DNA of 64,000 nt. Source: Yponomeuta sedellus. Its lineage: Eukaryota; Arthropoda; Insecta; Lepidoptera; Yponomeutidae. Made by a program: the position numbers and the translations under genes. Each line of letters opens with the position of its first letter. The stretch's first letter is position 1. The stretch spans positions 7,303,473 through 7,367,472 of the forward strand of contig OW203724.1 in the NCBI GenBank assembly GCA_934045075.1. The letters are read 5' to 3'. This document shows, one piece after another, positions 9,668 through 21,152 of this stretch. The notes below the pieces were generated by a model. It saw only the letters and a list, made by a program, of their open reading frames with translations. It had not been told where the DNA came from and searched no databases.

Positions 9668-10439
9668 GTTTGTTATTTTTATTTGTGAAATCCCTTTCTA
9701 GTATTATGTAGGTATATTTTTCGTTCATGTACTATGTTTTTTTTGTGTATATTTATTTTTATTTATTTCATATCTATGTATCGATCTACAAGCATAACAC
9801 CTCATTTGACGTAATATTTTTTTGAGTGTGTGAAATTAAAAGTTAACATTGCTATGTTGGCTAATAATGAAAAAAACTACCGGTTACTACGTTCCGAAAC
9901 GTAAAGATTTTCCCTCATTGTCTGGTGTCTGGAAAAATTAAGAATATACCGAATGAGTGAACATAAATTGTGACTGACGAATTTTTTTTCATAAACTTGG
10001 TAATCTATAGATTGCTATTTTCAGGCTAAAGCATGAAAAACGCGTTAGCTAGTAAAAAGTACTAGATCTAGCCCGAAAAGGGCTAAGGTGGAAACACTGG
10101 CACAAGCTAGGAATAGTTGTCTGCCTCAACTGCCCTACCCTGTACTGAACTGTGCTGCGCTGTGCTGCGTCGCCTGCGTCTCAACATGCGCCCAGCCTAA
10201 TGAAAAGGTTCATGTGCTGTCGAGTGTACATGCCGGAACTTACCGGGTCCCGAATTTATGTTTCATGTGTGTAAGGCATGCATCCTACCGCGGCTTTAAA
10301 TTTTTAAATAGGTTTTTATCGAGTTAAAAAAATATTTTCTTAGTTTATATTTTTTTCCGTGATTATCTCTCTTTGGATCTCCCGAGGAAAAAAGGAGGCG
10401 CCAATCACTTAGTGTGTCGGAAAAGACATGATATTGAAT
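9668..10439. other. Intergenic
   Basis: Nothing recognised. The stretch 10130-10180 is a low-complexity ctgtgctgcg run that keeps a small frame open. Confidence 0.4.
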
Positions 10440-10880
10440 ACTTACAAATATGTTTTTGCAAAAGAAAGCTCTGAATCACCGTATATGCCGAGAAAAGAGG
10501 ATTGTGTTTCAACGACTGCTGAGATGTTGGGCATATCCAAACGGTCTGTTTATCGTCTTATGAACAAAATAAAACTGGTTATGAAAAATATGCGGTGGAA
10601 CAATTAGCCGCTCAGTATGGTGTCACTATTCTGCGGTTCTCCCTACCATTGCGAATTGAACTCAATAGAATTGGTTTGGGCACAAGTCAAGGTCATGTCG
10701 GAAGAAACAATAAAAGCTATGAAAAGCCAATCGCATTATGGCTTAATTATGTTCACCTTAACGCTGGGTGGACTGTGTAGAGCACACGAAAAGTTGAAGA
10801 TAAAATGATGAAATTAGATCACTTCATAATTCATGTAAGCGATTCAGATACTACGTTAATACCGTCCGATTCAGAATAAA
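10440..10880 (+). pseudogene. DDE transposase relic, internally deleted
   Basis: An N-terminal helix-turn-helix-like piece (TTAEMLGISKRSVYRLMNK, about 10508-10565) is followed almost at once by a C-terminal piece, EQLAAQYGVTI then SPYHCELNSIELVWAQVK (about 10595-10695). The PYHCELN-IELVWA motif carries the third catalytic acid of Tc1/mariner-type DDE transposases. The tail FIIHVSDSDT and an acidic end follow. The first two catalytic Asp regions are missing and frames shift, so the copy is dead. Confidence 0.6.
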
Positions 10881-10914
10881 AGTATAGAACCTAAAACCTG
10901 ATATTTAATTCTAA

Positions 10915-11108
10915 ATTCAATTTGATTTTCATCTTCTATAATATAAACATGAATCGCTGAATATGTTGGTAAGCGCAAACCTCGAGAGCAGCTGAACCCA
11001 TTTCACTAATTCTTTTTTTATAATATTCCTTGAAGTACGAAGATTGTTTCTTACGAAGAAAATTAATGAATCGACTGTCAGGCGGTACGAAGTTCGCTGG
11101 GTCAGCTA
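10915..11108 (+). repeat. Dispersed repeat B (ends in gctgggtcagctagt)
   Basis: AT-rich repeat starting near ctataatataaacatgaatc and ending gttcgctgggtcagctagt. It belongs to the same broad family as 33430-33635, 41172-41690 and 52838-53435 (taataaacgcgaaagt start, cagctagt end). Confidence 0.5.
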
Positions 11109-12167
11109 GTATAATATAAAATCAATATTTGAACTAAAACTAAATACTAATTTTTAGTTTGTTTTATGTAGATTTTAGTGTAACTTAATCATTGTATTTC
11201 TATTATTAATATTCTATTAAACAAATCACTTAAGATCTGTTATTGGGGTTTAAGGATTGCCAATCATAAGGCCTTGAATTCGGATTAAGCAGAAATAAAC
11301 AAAAAAAGATGAGAATATGACATGAGAATATTTTAAATTATTCTGGTTAGATCGTGTTAAAATTACCTCATAAAAAATACTTGCTTGATTTGTAACAACA
11401 GTACTAAGAAAATAATTGACTATGTCGCTAAATCAATCGACTAAAGAACATCACTATTTTAGCAGGCAACTCTTTTTCACTAACATGATAGTTCTATCTA
11501 TCAATTTACTGACTTGGTGGATTAGATTATAGGTTTACCATAGTCCGGAGTTTGTAAACTTCAATCCGCACGTGAACAACAATTAAACATACTTTATCAC
11601 TCGACTCACCTAGCAAGAACTTTGACATTTACAAACATAAAAATGGCGGCCGCAGATTAATATTTATAACTGTTCTTCGTCTCAACTTTGCTATAGTAAA
11701 GCACGGCTGTCTTTTTTTGACATCCGTGTAGTAAAGGCACGGATGTAAAAGAAAAACATATTATCAAAGCGCACGTATGGCACACGACGTTTTATTTATA
11801 ACATATTGGCGGGGATATAAATAAAAGGCGGACTTGTTAAAGCAGTTAGAAAAAATTGCTAAATTTTTATATTATCTCCCAAAGTTAATTTAATTCATAA
11901 AATGTACACCACTTTTCTGACATAAAAACTCTGCTAAGATTTGAAAAAGTACCGTTCGTTTTAGACGGAGCATCTTGATAAACCGTGCGTTTTATCTTAA
12001 TAAAATGAAACTCATGTCTTTTATATTACAATAACGCACAAGTACGTAATGAGATACAATACGATAGTGAAATTGGTAAAATAAGAGACCCTTTACGAGG
12101 AAATGTGTTCTAAAAAATCGTTTATTGGAACGTTTTATCATACCGTTAAATAATGTAGTTGATATCG
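11109..12167. other. Intergenic
   Basis: AT-rich with no gene seen. The stretch 11690-11760 contains two near-copies of gtaaagcacggctgtctttt / gtaaaggcacggatgtaaaa, possibly an old inverted or tandem motif. Confidence 0.4.
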
Positions 12168-12518
12168 ATATCAATCCTTGTATGTCCACACTGCTGGGGC
12201 ATGGGTCTCTTGGGACTCCACCACGGGGTCCGGGTTGGTGGAGGATTGTAAGACAGTGGCGGGCCTTACTGTCAGAAGATATCAAGCCGCCCATAAGTCC
12301 TCTGACATGGCAGTCGTTAAGCCATGTCAGAGGCCTTATGGGCCTCTACATGACAGCCGGCACCAACGGCTTCACGTGCCTTGCGAAGCACGGGAACGCT
12401 CGGAAAAAATGCCACTAGCGGTAGTCACCACGGGACGCATCCTGCACCTGACCGCGCCTGTTGTTGCTTAACTCAAGTGATTGATTCCAATCACTCGGTT
12501 CGTCTAGGCCACGAACGT
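12168..12518 (-). mobile_element. 5S-rRNA-derived SINE, antisense
   Basis: Reads from the 3' end (cttgtatgtccacactgctg) to the 5S-like head (gcctgttgttgcttaactca) and tcggttcgtctaggccacga. The inner segment gacatggcagtcgttaagcc is followed by catgtcagaggccttatggg, a local inverted duplication near 12304-12340 not seen in the other copies. Confidence 0.8.
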
Positions 12519-13497
12519 TTCTTAATATATAGCGCAGGTAATATGTAAGTAGGTATGTATTTGCCAAGTTTCAGCCTGCTAGTATTTGTGCTAAGCCGCG
12601 GACGGTTAGACGGTCGGACATGGCGAAACTATAACAGAAGTACTTTTGTATATTCGTTGTAAACTTACTCCTTGTTGGAAATTTAAAAACTTAAGTAGCA
12701 AGTATTGTGAAACTTACAATTATCATTTCCGTGCCCCAAACTATTCTTTTTCTTTAATACTATCATACTTCTACTTTAGTACTATCATACTTCGAATTCG
12801 ATAGTAACGCTTTTATCCATTGTACAGGCAAAAATCTGAAATTACTAACACATGAACTTCAGTTCTTAGATTCATCACATCACTCTTTCCTAGCGCATTT
12901 TAGCATTAAGTCCTGAGACGTCCCCAGTCCCATCTAGTTGCTATCATAGAAAGTTAAACGAATGATCAATCAATAACACCGAAAGTTTTACGTTTACTTC
13001 ACTAATAATAATAGACGAATGTCATGGATAGTAGAACTTTACAAGTTTACAACTGCCCATTGTTTGCTCAAAACAGCTTATGTATGAATGGCTTGGTATT
13101 TCGCAGAACCGCTGGCGCACCAACATCTGTTAGGGCGTAACATTCCTTGAATTCCTTCGACTATGGACCAAAGAGTTTAGTAAAGAGGTACCTACACGAG
13201 ACTTCATTAAAGATTTCACCCTCGCTATGTTTAGTTTCCTAGAGCGTAAATTTTATTTGTATCCCTTGCTTGTAAGCATTGTCAACGTGCAAAAGGCACA
13301 GAAATACTATTTAAGTGCCCGCTTTTGCAATTCTACACCATGAATTTTTGGTGGTTTGAGATGCATAGCAAAATGAACATGCCTTACTTAACAATAGGTA
13401 TCGAATAAGCTCGTTTGTTTTTTTTTTTAGAAAGGCTCAAATCAGCAATTACATCGAAATCAGTACTCTTTGTAAAATTATATTATAAATACTACAT
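12519..13497. other. Intergenic
   Basis: No gene. The motif gtgctaagccgcggac at 12588 recurs at 43338. The stretch 12755-12800 has a short tandem (actatcatacttc twice). Confidence 0.4.
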
Positions 13498-13686
13498 TCT
13501 ATACTAGGAGAGTCCAGCCCGTGTATTATTTTTGTAAACTTTGTTATGACAATAAACAATTTGAATTTGTACTTTTATTACAATCAAACAATCCTATTTA
13601 CAAGTCAAATTCAAATTCAAATTGTTTATTGTCATAACAAAGTTTACAAAATAATACACGGGCTGGACTTTCCTAGTAAGTATAGA
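13498..13686. mobile_element. Foldback MITE, ~72-bp arms
   Basis: The left arm 13498-13569 (ttctatactaggag ... caatttgaatttg) is nearly complementary to 13612-13686. The 42-nt spacer is AT-rich. The arms include gacaataaacaatttgaatt, as often seen at insect transcript 3' ends. No coding capacity. Confidence 0.75.
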
Positions 13687-14905
13687 AATACCTGTGTCAG
13701 AAGGGCCCGCTCTTCCACCAATGTTTAATTATTAGTGAAATTAAAAGTACCCAATAGGGTAGGGTATTTAATAAAATTGTTATACAAATATGTCACAGTT
13801 ATACCTCTGGGGGACTGGGGTAGGGGATCCTAGTGGATAGAGCGCTAAATAACACTAAAATCGCAATGGAATTGGTTTACTACTACGGGCTTGCATCGTT
13901 CCTAGTCGTCTATTCTACGATATGCTTTTTTACATAGCGACTTTTTAATGAGTTTTAAATTTATTTTCAGACAAAGATAGAACATTGTTCTGACATTTTG
14001 TTGACATTTTATTACTGTTGTGCTCATGTTGTGTTAATTGTCTGTTTTTTTTTGTTTGTGTGATGTGTCTTGTTGGTATAATAAATGTCTTTCTTTCTTC
14101 TTTCTTAAAAACGAAACGAATGATGTGCCTACGCAACCTTGTTTCTATTCCTAGTGTTTACGCTATGAGCGTCCCTATTTAATACCAAAAGTGTAAAGTA
14201 CACTGTTACGTTTGGTCTATTGGAAAATACATCGGAAAAATTATCGGTAATACATCGAACATGGTATGGTTTTAGGGCCCACGGCCGAGAAAGTCGATAT
14301 AAAAAACGGGGGTTTTCAAATAATTACTACCTATTAACATGGTTGAAATATTGGTTTTGCTAAAACGATCTGTAAAAAACATAAGATTTTATTCATTGGT
14401 TACTGCACGTAGTGTTACTTTTACTGCATGGAGTACCTACCCTTAAGAATCTAACCAAAGGTACCTTTTATCATACTTTTTCATTCCGTTGAAGTCTTAC
14501 GTCAATAAGCACCAGGCACTGACGAACTGGCCATAGAGCCACGATTTTTTTGCCGCATCAGAAACTGAACGACATAAAAATAGGATGTTAAAATTTACTT
14601 CTCAAACTGGTCTTAGACCGAGCCACAAGACACCACTCACTTAATAACTGTATTGATTCAATTGACGGCATGCGTGCGGCGGGCCCCTAAAGCTCAAAGA
14701 CCACCCAGGCCCCTTAGGACCAGTCCGACCCTGTGCACTGACACAAAACGACAGTCAGGAACACTTTAATTTAAACTGGCTTGCTTCATAAATCTACAAT
14801 TCTTATGGAGTAACATGACAATTCGACAATTTGTGTAGCCGATTAGTACATTAGCGTTCCTACTTGTTAATCTGCTCTGTGGGTAAATCGTTTACGCAGT
14901 TCAAC
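13687..14905. other. Intergenic
   Basis: No gene. A pyrimidine-rich tttctttcttctttctt tract is at 14088-14106. A GC-richer patch at 14660-14750 is unassigned. Confidence 0.4.
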
Positions 14906-14918
14906 AGTCTATAAAATT

Positions 14919-15593
14919 TAAAAACCTATTTAGAGGCTAAAAATTTCACCCATGCCGGGATTCGAACCCGCAACCTCTGGCTATCCGTACCAGCGCTCTA
15001 CCAATTGAGCCAATGGGCGACTCACGGCATCAGTGAAATTTCGAACCTCTTTACAATATTCTCTGTATTACGTACAGGCAGCGACATCTGACTTAAGCAA
15101 ATTGCATTACTTACAGCCCCGACCACCTACTTTGCAGTTAGGTTTAACATCGGAACAATATCACTGTACCCACATGATTACACTATTTTTATTTTTAATG
15201 CACTAACCCGTGCTAAGGAACAAATTTAAAAACCTATTTAGAGGCTAATTAGCACGGGTTAGTGCATTAAAAATAAAAATAGTGTAATCATGTGGGTACA
15301 GTGATATCGTTCCGATGTTAAACCTAACTGCAAAGTAGGTGGTCGGGGCTGTAAGTAATGCAATTTGCTTAAGTCAGATGTCGCTGCCTGTACGTAATAC
15401 AGAGAATATTGTTAAGAGATTCGAAATTTCACTGATGCCGTGAGTCGCCCATTGGCTCAATTGGTAGAGCGCTGGTACGGATAGCCAGAGGTTGCGGGTT
15501 CGAATCCCGGCATGGGTGAAATTTTTAGCCTCTAAATAGGTTTTTAAATTTGTTCCTTAGCACGGGTTAGTGCATTAAAAATAAAAATAGTGT
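14919..15593. mobile_element. Inverted dimer of a tRNA-headed SINE with 13-bp target duplication
   Basis: Two nearly identical units of about 310 bp face each other. Each holds a 71-nt tRNA-like cloverleaf (14948-15018 minus, 15447-15517 plus) with A-box gctcaattggtagagc and B-box gggttcgaatccc. The rest of each unit includes tgatgccgtgagtcgcccat, cctctaaataggtttt and ttagcacgggttagtgcatt. The whole is flanked by AGTCTATAAAATT at 14906-14918 and 15594-15606, so it appears to have inserted as one piece. The anticodon loop ACGGATA has C where tRNAs have U33, so it is not a working tRNA. Confidence 0.85.
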
Positions 15594-15606
15594 AGTCTAT
15601 AAAATT

Positions 15607-16345
15607 GTAGTCCTACGAATAGGGGTACTGCGTAACTTATCAACTGTATAGACTAGTCCGATTTAACCGTCTCCGAACTGTCAAATTTATAACCCAGTTC
15701 AGTGGGAAATTACGAAAAATACTGATATTAAAAAAAAAAAATTAAAAATTATTTATTTAGTAAAAGGTAATTGGCAGTGTACAGTGTCTGGTGGGCCCCA
15801 CACTAGGTAAATCCTGTATCGTGGGCTCCCGTTTGTGAATTTCTTTTAGTAGAAAGTGCCACTGAGGCAGGAAGGCTGTTGCACAAAAATTTAGATTAAA
15901 TTTTAATATTTTAGTTAAACTAAAGCTATAAACTAAAAGAAACTAAATTATTACATTTTCCTCGTTATTGAGAAAAGCCATTGTGTATAATAGTAAAGGG
16001 GATACTTAAATATATACAATGATAATAAATGAATAAAGGTGCATAAATATGAATAAATATATAAAGTTATATACAGTTACCTAAGGTGTATGCATAAAGG
16101 TGTAGTATGTAGTTTATATGTAGTATTGTGGGTTTTTATGTTTAGGTAAATGATGTGTCATATTGATTTGTGTAGTAGCTGTTCAGTGTCTAGGTATGTT
16201 TGTGTGAGTAACCATCTCTTTAGTATTGTTTTTGTCTCGTGGTATGATTTGTCTCTTATATTTTTATATTTTCATTTACTGCGCCGCTCAACTGGTTGTC
16301 ACGTCTGTACCTGTAGGCCGACTTATATTCTGTGGCCGCTGATGC
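15607..16345. other. Intergenic
   Basis: No gene recognised. An A-tract lies at 15732-15742. The stretch 15780-15830 (gtctggtgggccccacacta then ggtaaatcctgtatcgtggg) has the look of a small repeat end. Confidence 0.4.
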
Positions 16346-16445
16346 AGCGGAGAGATTTTCTCACCTCCTTGCGGGCGCCGCGCCGCGCCGGGACGGAGCG
16401 AGGTGCGGCGGCGCCCCGCGTGTTTATGCTTTGAATTGCTTTGCA
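16346..16445. other. Short CpG-rich segment
   Basis: About 100 bases dominated by gcgccgcgccgcgccggg, in an otherwise AT-rich region. It is open in one + frame but matches no protein I know. It may be a leader exon, promoter or repeat core. Confidence 0.25.
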
Positions 16446-16616
16446 TCTTTGCAGCGAGGCAGGGTACACCTCAGATTTGAATCAGACTTACACATTAGAT
16501 TTTTTTCAATCATATTTAATGTACCTACTTTTATTATAATTTTTTATAATAAAAGTAAGTACATAATAAAAGTAAGTAAATACATAATTTAATGTATTTA
16601 CTTTTATTACATACAT

Positions 16617-16622
<6 letters not shown>

Positions 16623-16649
<27 letters not shown>
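16623..16649. repeat. (CT)n microsatellite
   Basis: Uninterrupted ct dinucleotides of about 13 units. Just upstream, 16520-16610 contains inverted pieces of attttattataa/aagtaagtacataataaaa. Confidence 0.9.
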
Positions 16650-16653
<4 letters not shown>

Positions 16654-17780
16654 CCTTTACTCCTCCGTGGTGTCTGGGGCTGACACAAGGGCTTTCTATT
16701 TATCTCTGTTCATGGCTAGGGATGGTAGCTTCAGCCAAGTTTTTCCCTTCTCCTTCGTCTCAAAGAGAACGGATCTCTTCCACGTCACATTCATAGTATT
16801 GTCTTGTAAACATACTTTGTAATATGGATATCTTTGCTACCAGCGAAAAGAGTCGCAAAAGTATTTAATAATACGCCATAATAAATTAATAATACGCAAC
16901 GTTAAAAACTCTTTCCGTTTTATTTATAGAATAAAGCTAAAACCTGTTTCAGAATCTCATTGAGCAAAACGATGTTCCACTTTAGTGAGCGTTTTGACTT
17001 TAAATGATTTGTAAAAAGGTGTAGCTAAAACGCTTTTCACAGCAAACGAAAACGCTTGTTATTTCTATAGATGTATCAAAAAAAGCTTTTGCACAAAGTA
17101 GCTACAAAACATTTCCCACAAACGTTTTGCGTTCATTTTAAGACAAAATTATTTCTCGATGACTATGTTGATTTCCGCATCTATCGTAGATTGTAGGTAT
17201 CGAAATCCGAATAAACGACTGCCAAGACAACAAGGATTTTTTTCTACGGTGTTAGCCTTATCGAAGGGGCTATAGCTGCAATTAAACTGAGATATCAAAT
17301 CTAACTTAACTAAATAATTAGTAAAATCCTTTTTTAAAACCTTTCAAACTCAACTTTTACAGTGTTAAAACACTTCGTTTTTTTCATGAATTTAACTAAA
17401 AGGTGTGTGAACGTATTAGGTACACCAGTGCGGTTTTTGACCACGTCGATGTGACCGCACAGGTCACCGAAAAAGTTACCATTACTTAGGAGTGGTTACA
17501 ATTTACCTATTTAATTTTTTTTAGCAGAAGGGGAGTCCATACATTAATGGGTTCCCTTAATGCCATCACTCCTCAAGGCCAACTTGAACCATCTCAGCAA
17601 GTTTTTAAGATGATCTCATATAGTTAAGGATTTTCATTTAAAAATGTTACCTATTACAGTTCTGATTTGTTAATGTTTCCATCATACATGTAAAAAATAT
17701 GTAAAGGATGGATGAATGTGAGTACACCGGTCGATGTGGATCGAACTCTCGTGCGAAAGGCGCTAGTGAATAGCACGGCT
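16650..17780. other. Intergenic
   Basis: Nothing identifiable. The area 16925-17120 has scattered aaacg-rich words (aaaacgatg, gcgttttg, aaacgctttt) but no clear repeat unit. Confidence 0.4.
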
Positions 17781-17781
17781 A

Positions 17782-18045
17782 TTAGAGCGGTGGTAGCGGA
17801 GCGGTGTAGAACGCCGGCTTCTCAATCGGGAGGTCATGGGTTCGAACCCCGGCATGTACCAATGACTTTGTTTTCTAAGTTATGTACATTTGTGAAATTA
17901 TAGTAGCAATACTACTCGCTGACGGTGAAGGAAAACATCGTAAGGAAACCCTAGTGTCTGAGGTGTTAGCGTACCTCAGCGCTTGCTACGTACAATGGCC
18001 CAACTATGAGGCTAAGTGCGGAAATCTCAGGTCTAAGTAAGTAGT
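17782..18045 (+). mobile_element. tRNA-headed SINE (caatgactttg family)
   Basis: The head (gcggtggtagcggagcggtg then gggttcgaaccccggc, 17790-17862) supplies pol III A and B boxes. The body has tgtaccaatgactttg and gacggtgaaggaaaacatcg. The family recurs at 18466, 20818, 26700, 35236, 37160, 40200, 42432, 45366, 54238 and 55432. Confidence 0.75.
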
Positions 18046-18465
18046 AGCACGGCTATTACCTAAGGTAAGATTTGGTGCATCTATTTAATTAGCAACTGTT
18101 ACTGCTAAATGTGTAGGTAACTCATGTCTGCTCGCAATAAATATTCTTATTCTTAAGTGTTTGAATCGTCGTGCTGTCTCCGCGTGGTTTGCTGCGAAAA
18201 GTAAACCCGGCGAGTTTACTTTCTGATGAACTAAATCGCAATTTTGGCCCCGTCTTTTAGGCTCATTCGCCAGACATGACCTGCCCAGCTCCACTCAAAC
18301 TGGGTGCCACACACTTTATTAAATATTCACTGCCACTTTTAGCAGAATATACCAAACCATACATTGTTAAAACATAGAAATTTCGGGGAGGACTCCTCCC
18401 GGGCGGCAGTACACTTCAATACTTTTACTAAGAGGAAACATTGTGACACGAGATTTTTATGTATG

Positions 18466-18600
18466 ATTTTTTTTATGTCGCCTATAAACATCCCACTGCA
18501 GGGCACAGGCCTGTTCTCCGAGAGAGAGTATGGGCTTAATTACAACGCGTGCCCAACGCAGATTAGCAATTTCAAGCGTTGAGGTATTAGTACACCCCAG
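18466..18600 (-). mobile_element. SINE 3' part (caatgactttg family)
   Basis: The 3' half only, antisense: tatgtcgcctataaacatcc, then cactgcagggcacaggcctg and gcgtgcccaacgcagattag. The head is missing. Confidence 0.65.
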
Positions 18601-18884
18601 ACACGCATGTTATTATTAGATATGTATATTGCTTTATTATTATTATTTTCTTTTTAATCATTATAATTTGGCGCAATAATAAAATATGTAAGTAATAATT
18701 GCTTTTACTCTCTTACGATTATTCTTCTTCCTGTATTGTTTTTTCGTGTCCTATTAATTGGAAAATACCATAAGAAAATTAAAAGGGGAGCTTCTCGATA
18801 TAGTGACAGACTTACAAGTATCGAACGTTAAAAAAAATCGCATAATATAGCCAAAAAAATCTGCAAACCAGAGGCTATTATACT

Positions 18885-19410
18885 CAGTTACAATTCTGCT
18901 CATAGATTCGTTCCACCAATACTCCGCATTTCCGTTTATTTATCCCGACTATCACAATAGAGTTTGAAGGCGCTAGCGCATCCGGTTCACTGAGGCACGG
19001 AAGAATAACCACCAAAAGGCAGACTTTTAGATACGGGAAAGAGATAAATAAACAAGTCTGTGGATCGAACAGAGATTGATAATGCGCACTAGATCCTGTC
19101 GGACTCCAGGGGGGTGAGTCTCTAAAATGCATAGTTTTTCAATAGTCATATTAGTCCGGTAATGGTCGTTTCACTCACACTATCGGTAGTCTGGTAACCA
19201 ATCGCATTGCAATGGTATAACCCCTGGTACTTAACTCGGCACCTCGCACGATTCGATGTTTTTCGCGTGAGATGCTTATTTAACGAAATGACATTGTACT
19301 GCTATTACTTTGTAGACAACAAAATTGAGGCAAATAACAAGCATTGTCGTGCTTATAATTATTCTATTGAAAAACTATGTATGTATTAGACTCTAGGGCC
19401 TGGTATTTGT
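18885..19410 (-). repeat. Dispersed repeat A, uninterrupted copy
   Basis: Opposite orientation to the copies at 35491-36750 and 38256-38495. Shared blocks include gcgctagcgcatccggttca, accaatcgcattgcaatggt and the end gactctagggcctgg. No coding capacity is evident. It serves as the empty site for the transposon nested in the 35.5-kb copy. Confidence 0.65.
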
Positions 19411-19975
19411 AATAGCCATAAGCCTGAAAACACCTTCCTTAAAGCAGAGCGGCGTTTCATAAAACTACCATTTACAGTTCGTCATGACAATTCAATGTAC
19501 ATTGCGATGCAGCGCATGAATAGTTGTTGTGTCGTGTCTGTCGTAGTAAACCATGAATTGTGTTTTTTTGACATGGCTCCCAGAGAGAACGTTTCGCCCT
19601 CAGGGATGATTATCAAGGTAAGTACCTCTCTTTTCCTTCAGCAACTCTTCGTCGTCGGTGGCCTGGAAGTAAAAGCTAAGAAAAATAGATTACTTTATTC
19701 ATAATAATAGAATTACATGTCTCATTTATTTTATCTAACAAATATCTCCTTAAATTGGATTATTAGTCTACCGAAAGTCCTTTTTGAGGATCCTAAAATT
19801 AAAATAAGATAAATTAAATTACACGTCAGTTATTAATTAACTGGATTAAAAATGAGGCCGCCTATTATACTGCATCTTTTATAGGATACAATAAGACCGC
19901 CCATTATACTGCATACAACTATAAGTATGTTTTTATTTCGGTATTCAATAAACCACACTCTTACCTTACCTTATG
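19411..19975. other. Intergenic
   Basis: No gene. The segment at 19733-19796 (ctaacaaatatctccttaaa to tttttgaggatcctaaa) recurs at 22927-22988, so it belongs to a dispersed repeat. The words ccgcccattatactgcata recur twice at 19858-19915. Confidence 0.45.
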
Positions 19976-20157
19976 TTCAATATCAACCCTTGTATGTCCC
20001 CAATGCTGGGGCACAACAGACATCTTCCTGCATCCCAGGAAGGTTAGGCCATACTCCACCACGGGTGCCAAGACCAGATTGGTGGAGGATTGTAAGACAG
20101 TGGCGGGCCTTACTGTCAGAAGTTATCAAGCCGCCCATAAGGCCTCTCTTATTTTAC
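19976..20157 (-). mobile_element. 5S-rRNA-derived SINE, 3' half
   Basis: The 3' end (cccttgtatgtccccaatgc) through ccgcccataaggcctct; the copy stops before the 5S-like head. Confidence 0.7.
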
Positions 20158-20158
20158 C

Positions 20159-20640
20159 CTAAACCTTTAGGTGTGAGCGTCGCGAATCGCGAGAGTTTGT
20201 AGCTTGGTAATAGCTCGCGCCGCTAATAGTTGTCACAATTAATATCGAAACTAAGTAAAACTGAATGATACTGCTGCGCCAGTTGTTCCGTCTTACCAAC
20301 CGTAGGCGCCCGCGTGGGCGGCCGATGTGCCGTCGCCTTTTTAACAAACGATCGGTGCCGCCGTTATTACATGCACTGCTATCCGCATTCAAACCGACTT
20401 CGTAGTATTTCAAACACAACAATTACGACACGAAAGAGAGGCGCTTGACACGCACCCAAGGAATGTCATTCATGGACTAAAAGAAATCCTAAAACGCAGT
20501 GAGTCAAGGCGTCAAGGGAAAATTTATGAATTTTACTTAGTAGGTACCTAAGTATGATTTTGGTCGAATTAGGGGGTAACTCAACGGTTGCTGAAATGAT
20601 AAATAACCAATCTCGGGATAAACTCGAATCTAAAACCGAT
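20159..20640 (-). other. GC-rich single-copy-looking segment with an 87-codon frame
   Basis: On the minus strand 20159-20422 is open and would give a basic stretch (RRRHIGRPRGRLRLVRR) followed by a hydrophobic segment (SIIQFYLVSILIVTT). It matches no family I know and is not seen elsewhere in the window. It starts where a truncated SINE ends. It may be a promoter or leader exon, or a chance frame. Confidence 0.2.
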
Positions 20641-20817
20641 CAAATGCATGTCGAGCCACGTGCAGTGTAGGGTTCCGTAGGAGGATGGGTTTTTTACCTG
20701 CTTTACATAACAAACCACTTAAAGTAATTTTCCATGGAACCGAAATGGGATTATCCAACGGGTCCCTAAATCCAAAAAAAAATCCTACACTCATAATATT
20801 TTTTGGCAATCAATCCA

Positions 20818-20925
20818 ATTGGTTGCCAAATAATAACCGATCCGGATGTTGTGGGTTCTAACCCACGACCTCCCGATCGAGAAGCCGGTGTTCTACCGCT
20901 TTCTACGCTCCGCTCTACCACATAA
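20818..20925 (-). mobile_element. tRNA-like SINE head (caatgactttg family)
   Basis: Antisense head only: cccacgacctcccgatcgag, then aagccggtgttctaccgctt and cgctccgctctacca. It mirrors the head at 17790-17862. Confidence 0.6.
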
Positions 20926-21017
20926 ACATAACATTTATATACAGACACATACATTGCTTCTGGCCCCACTTTAGGATACCCTGTATCGTGGAAACCAGTA
21001 ACAACGACATCACAAAC

Positions 21018-21152
21018 ATGTATGTATGTATGTATGTATGTATGTATGTATGTATGTATGTATGTATGTATGTATGTATGTATGTATGTATGTATGTATG
21101 TATGTATGTATGTATGTATGTATGTATGTATGTATGTATGTATGTATGTATT
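21018..21152. repeat. (ATGT)n microsatellite, ~33 units
   Basis: About 135 bp of near-perfect tatg tetranucleotides. The minus-strand open frame through it (IHTY repeats) is an artefact. RTE-type LINEs end in such tracts (compare 54032-54050), so this could mark a former 3' end. Confidence 0.95.

Noticed and set aside
15425..15450. Hammerhead ribozyme core (ctgatg ... gaaa) in the tRNA-headed SINE
   Set aside because: ctgatgccg lacks the CUGAUGA core, and no properly placed GAAAC or cleavage triplet with stems was found.
14948..15517. Functional tRNA genes at 14948-15018, 15447-15517, 23271, 23581 and 47916
   Set aside because: The anticodon loop has C instead of U33, no terminator T-run follows directly, and the heads are always part of a longer SINE unit.
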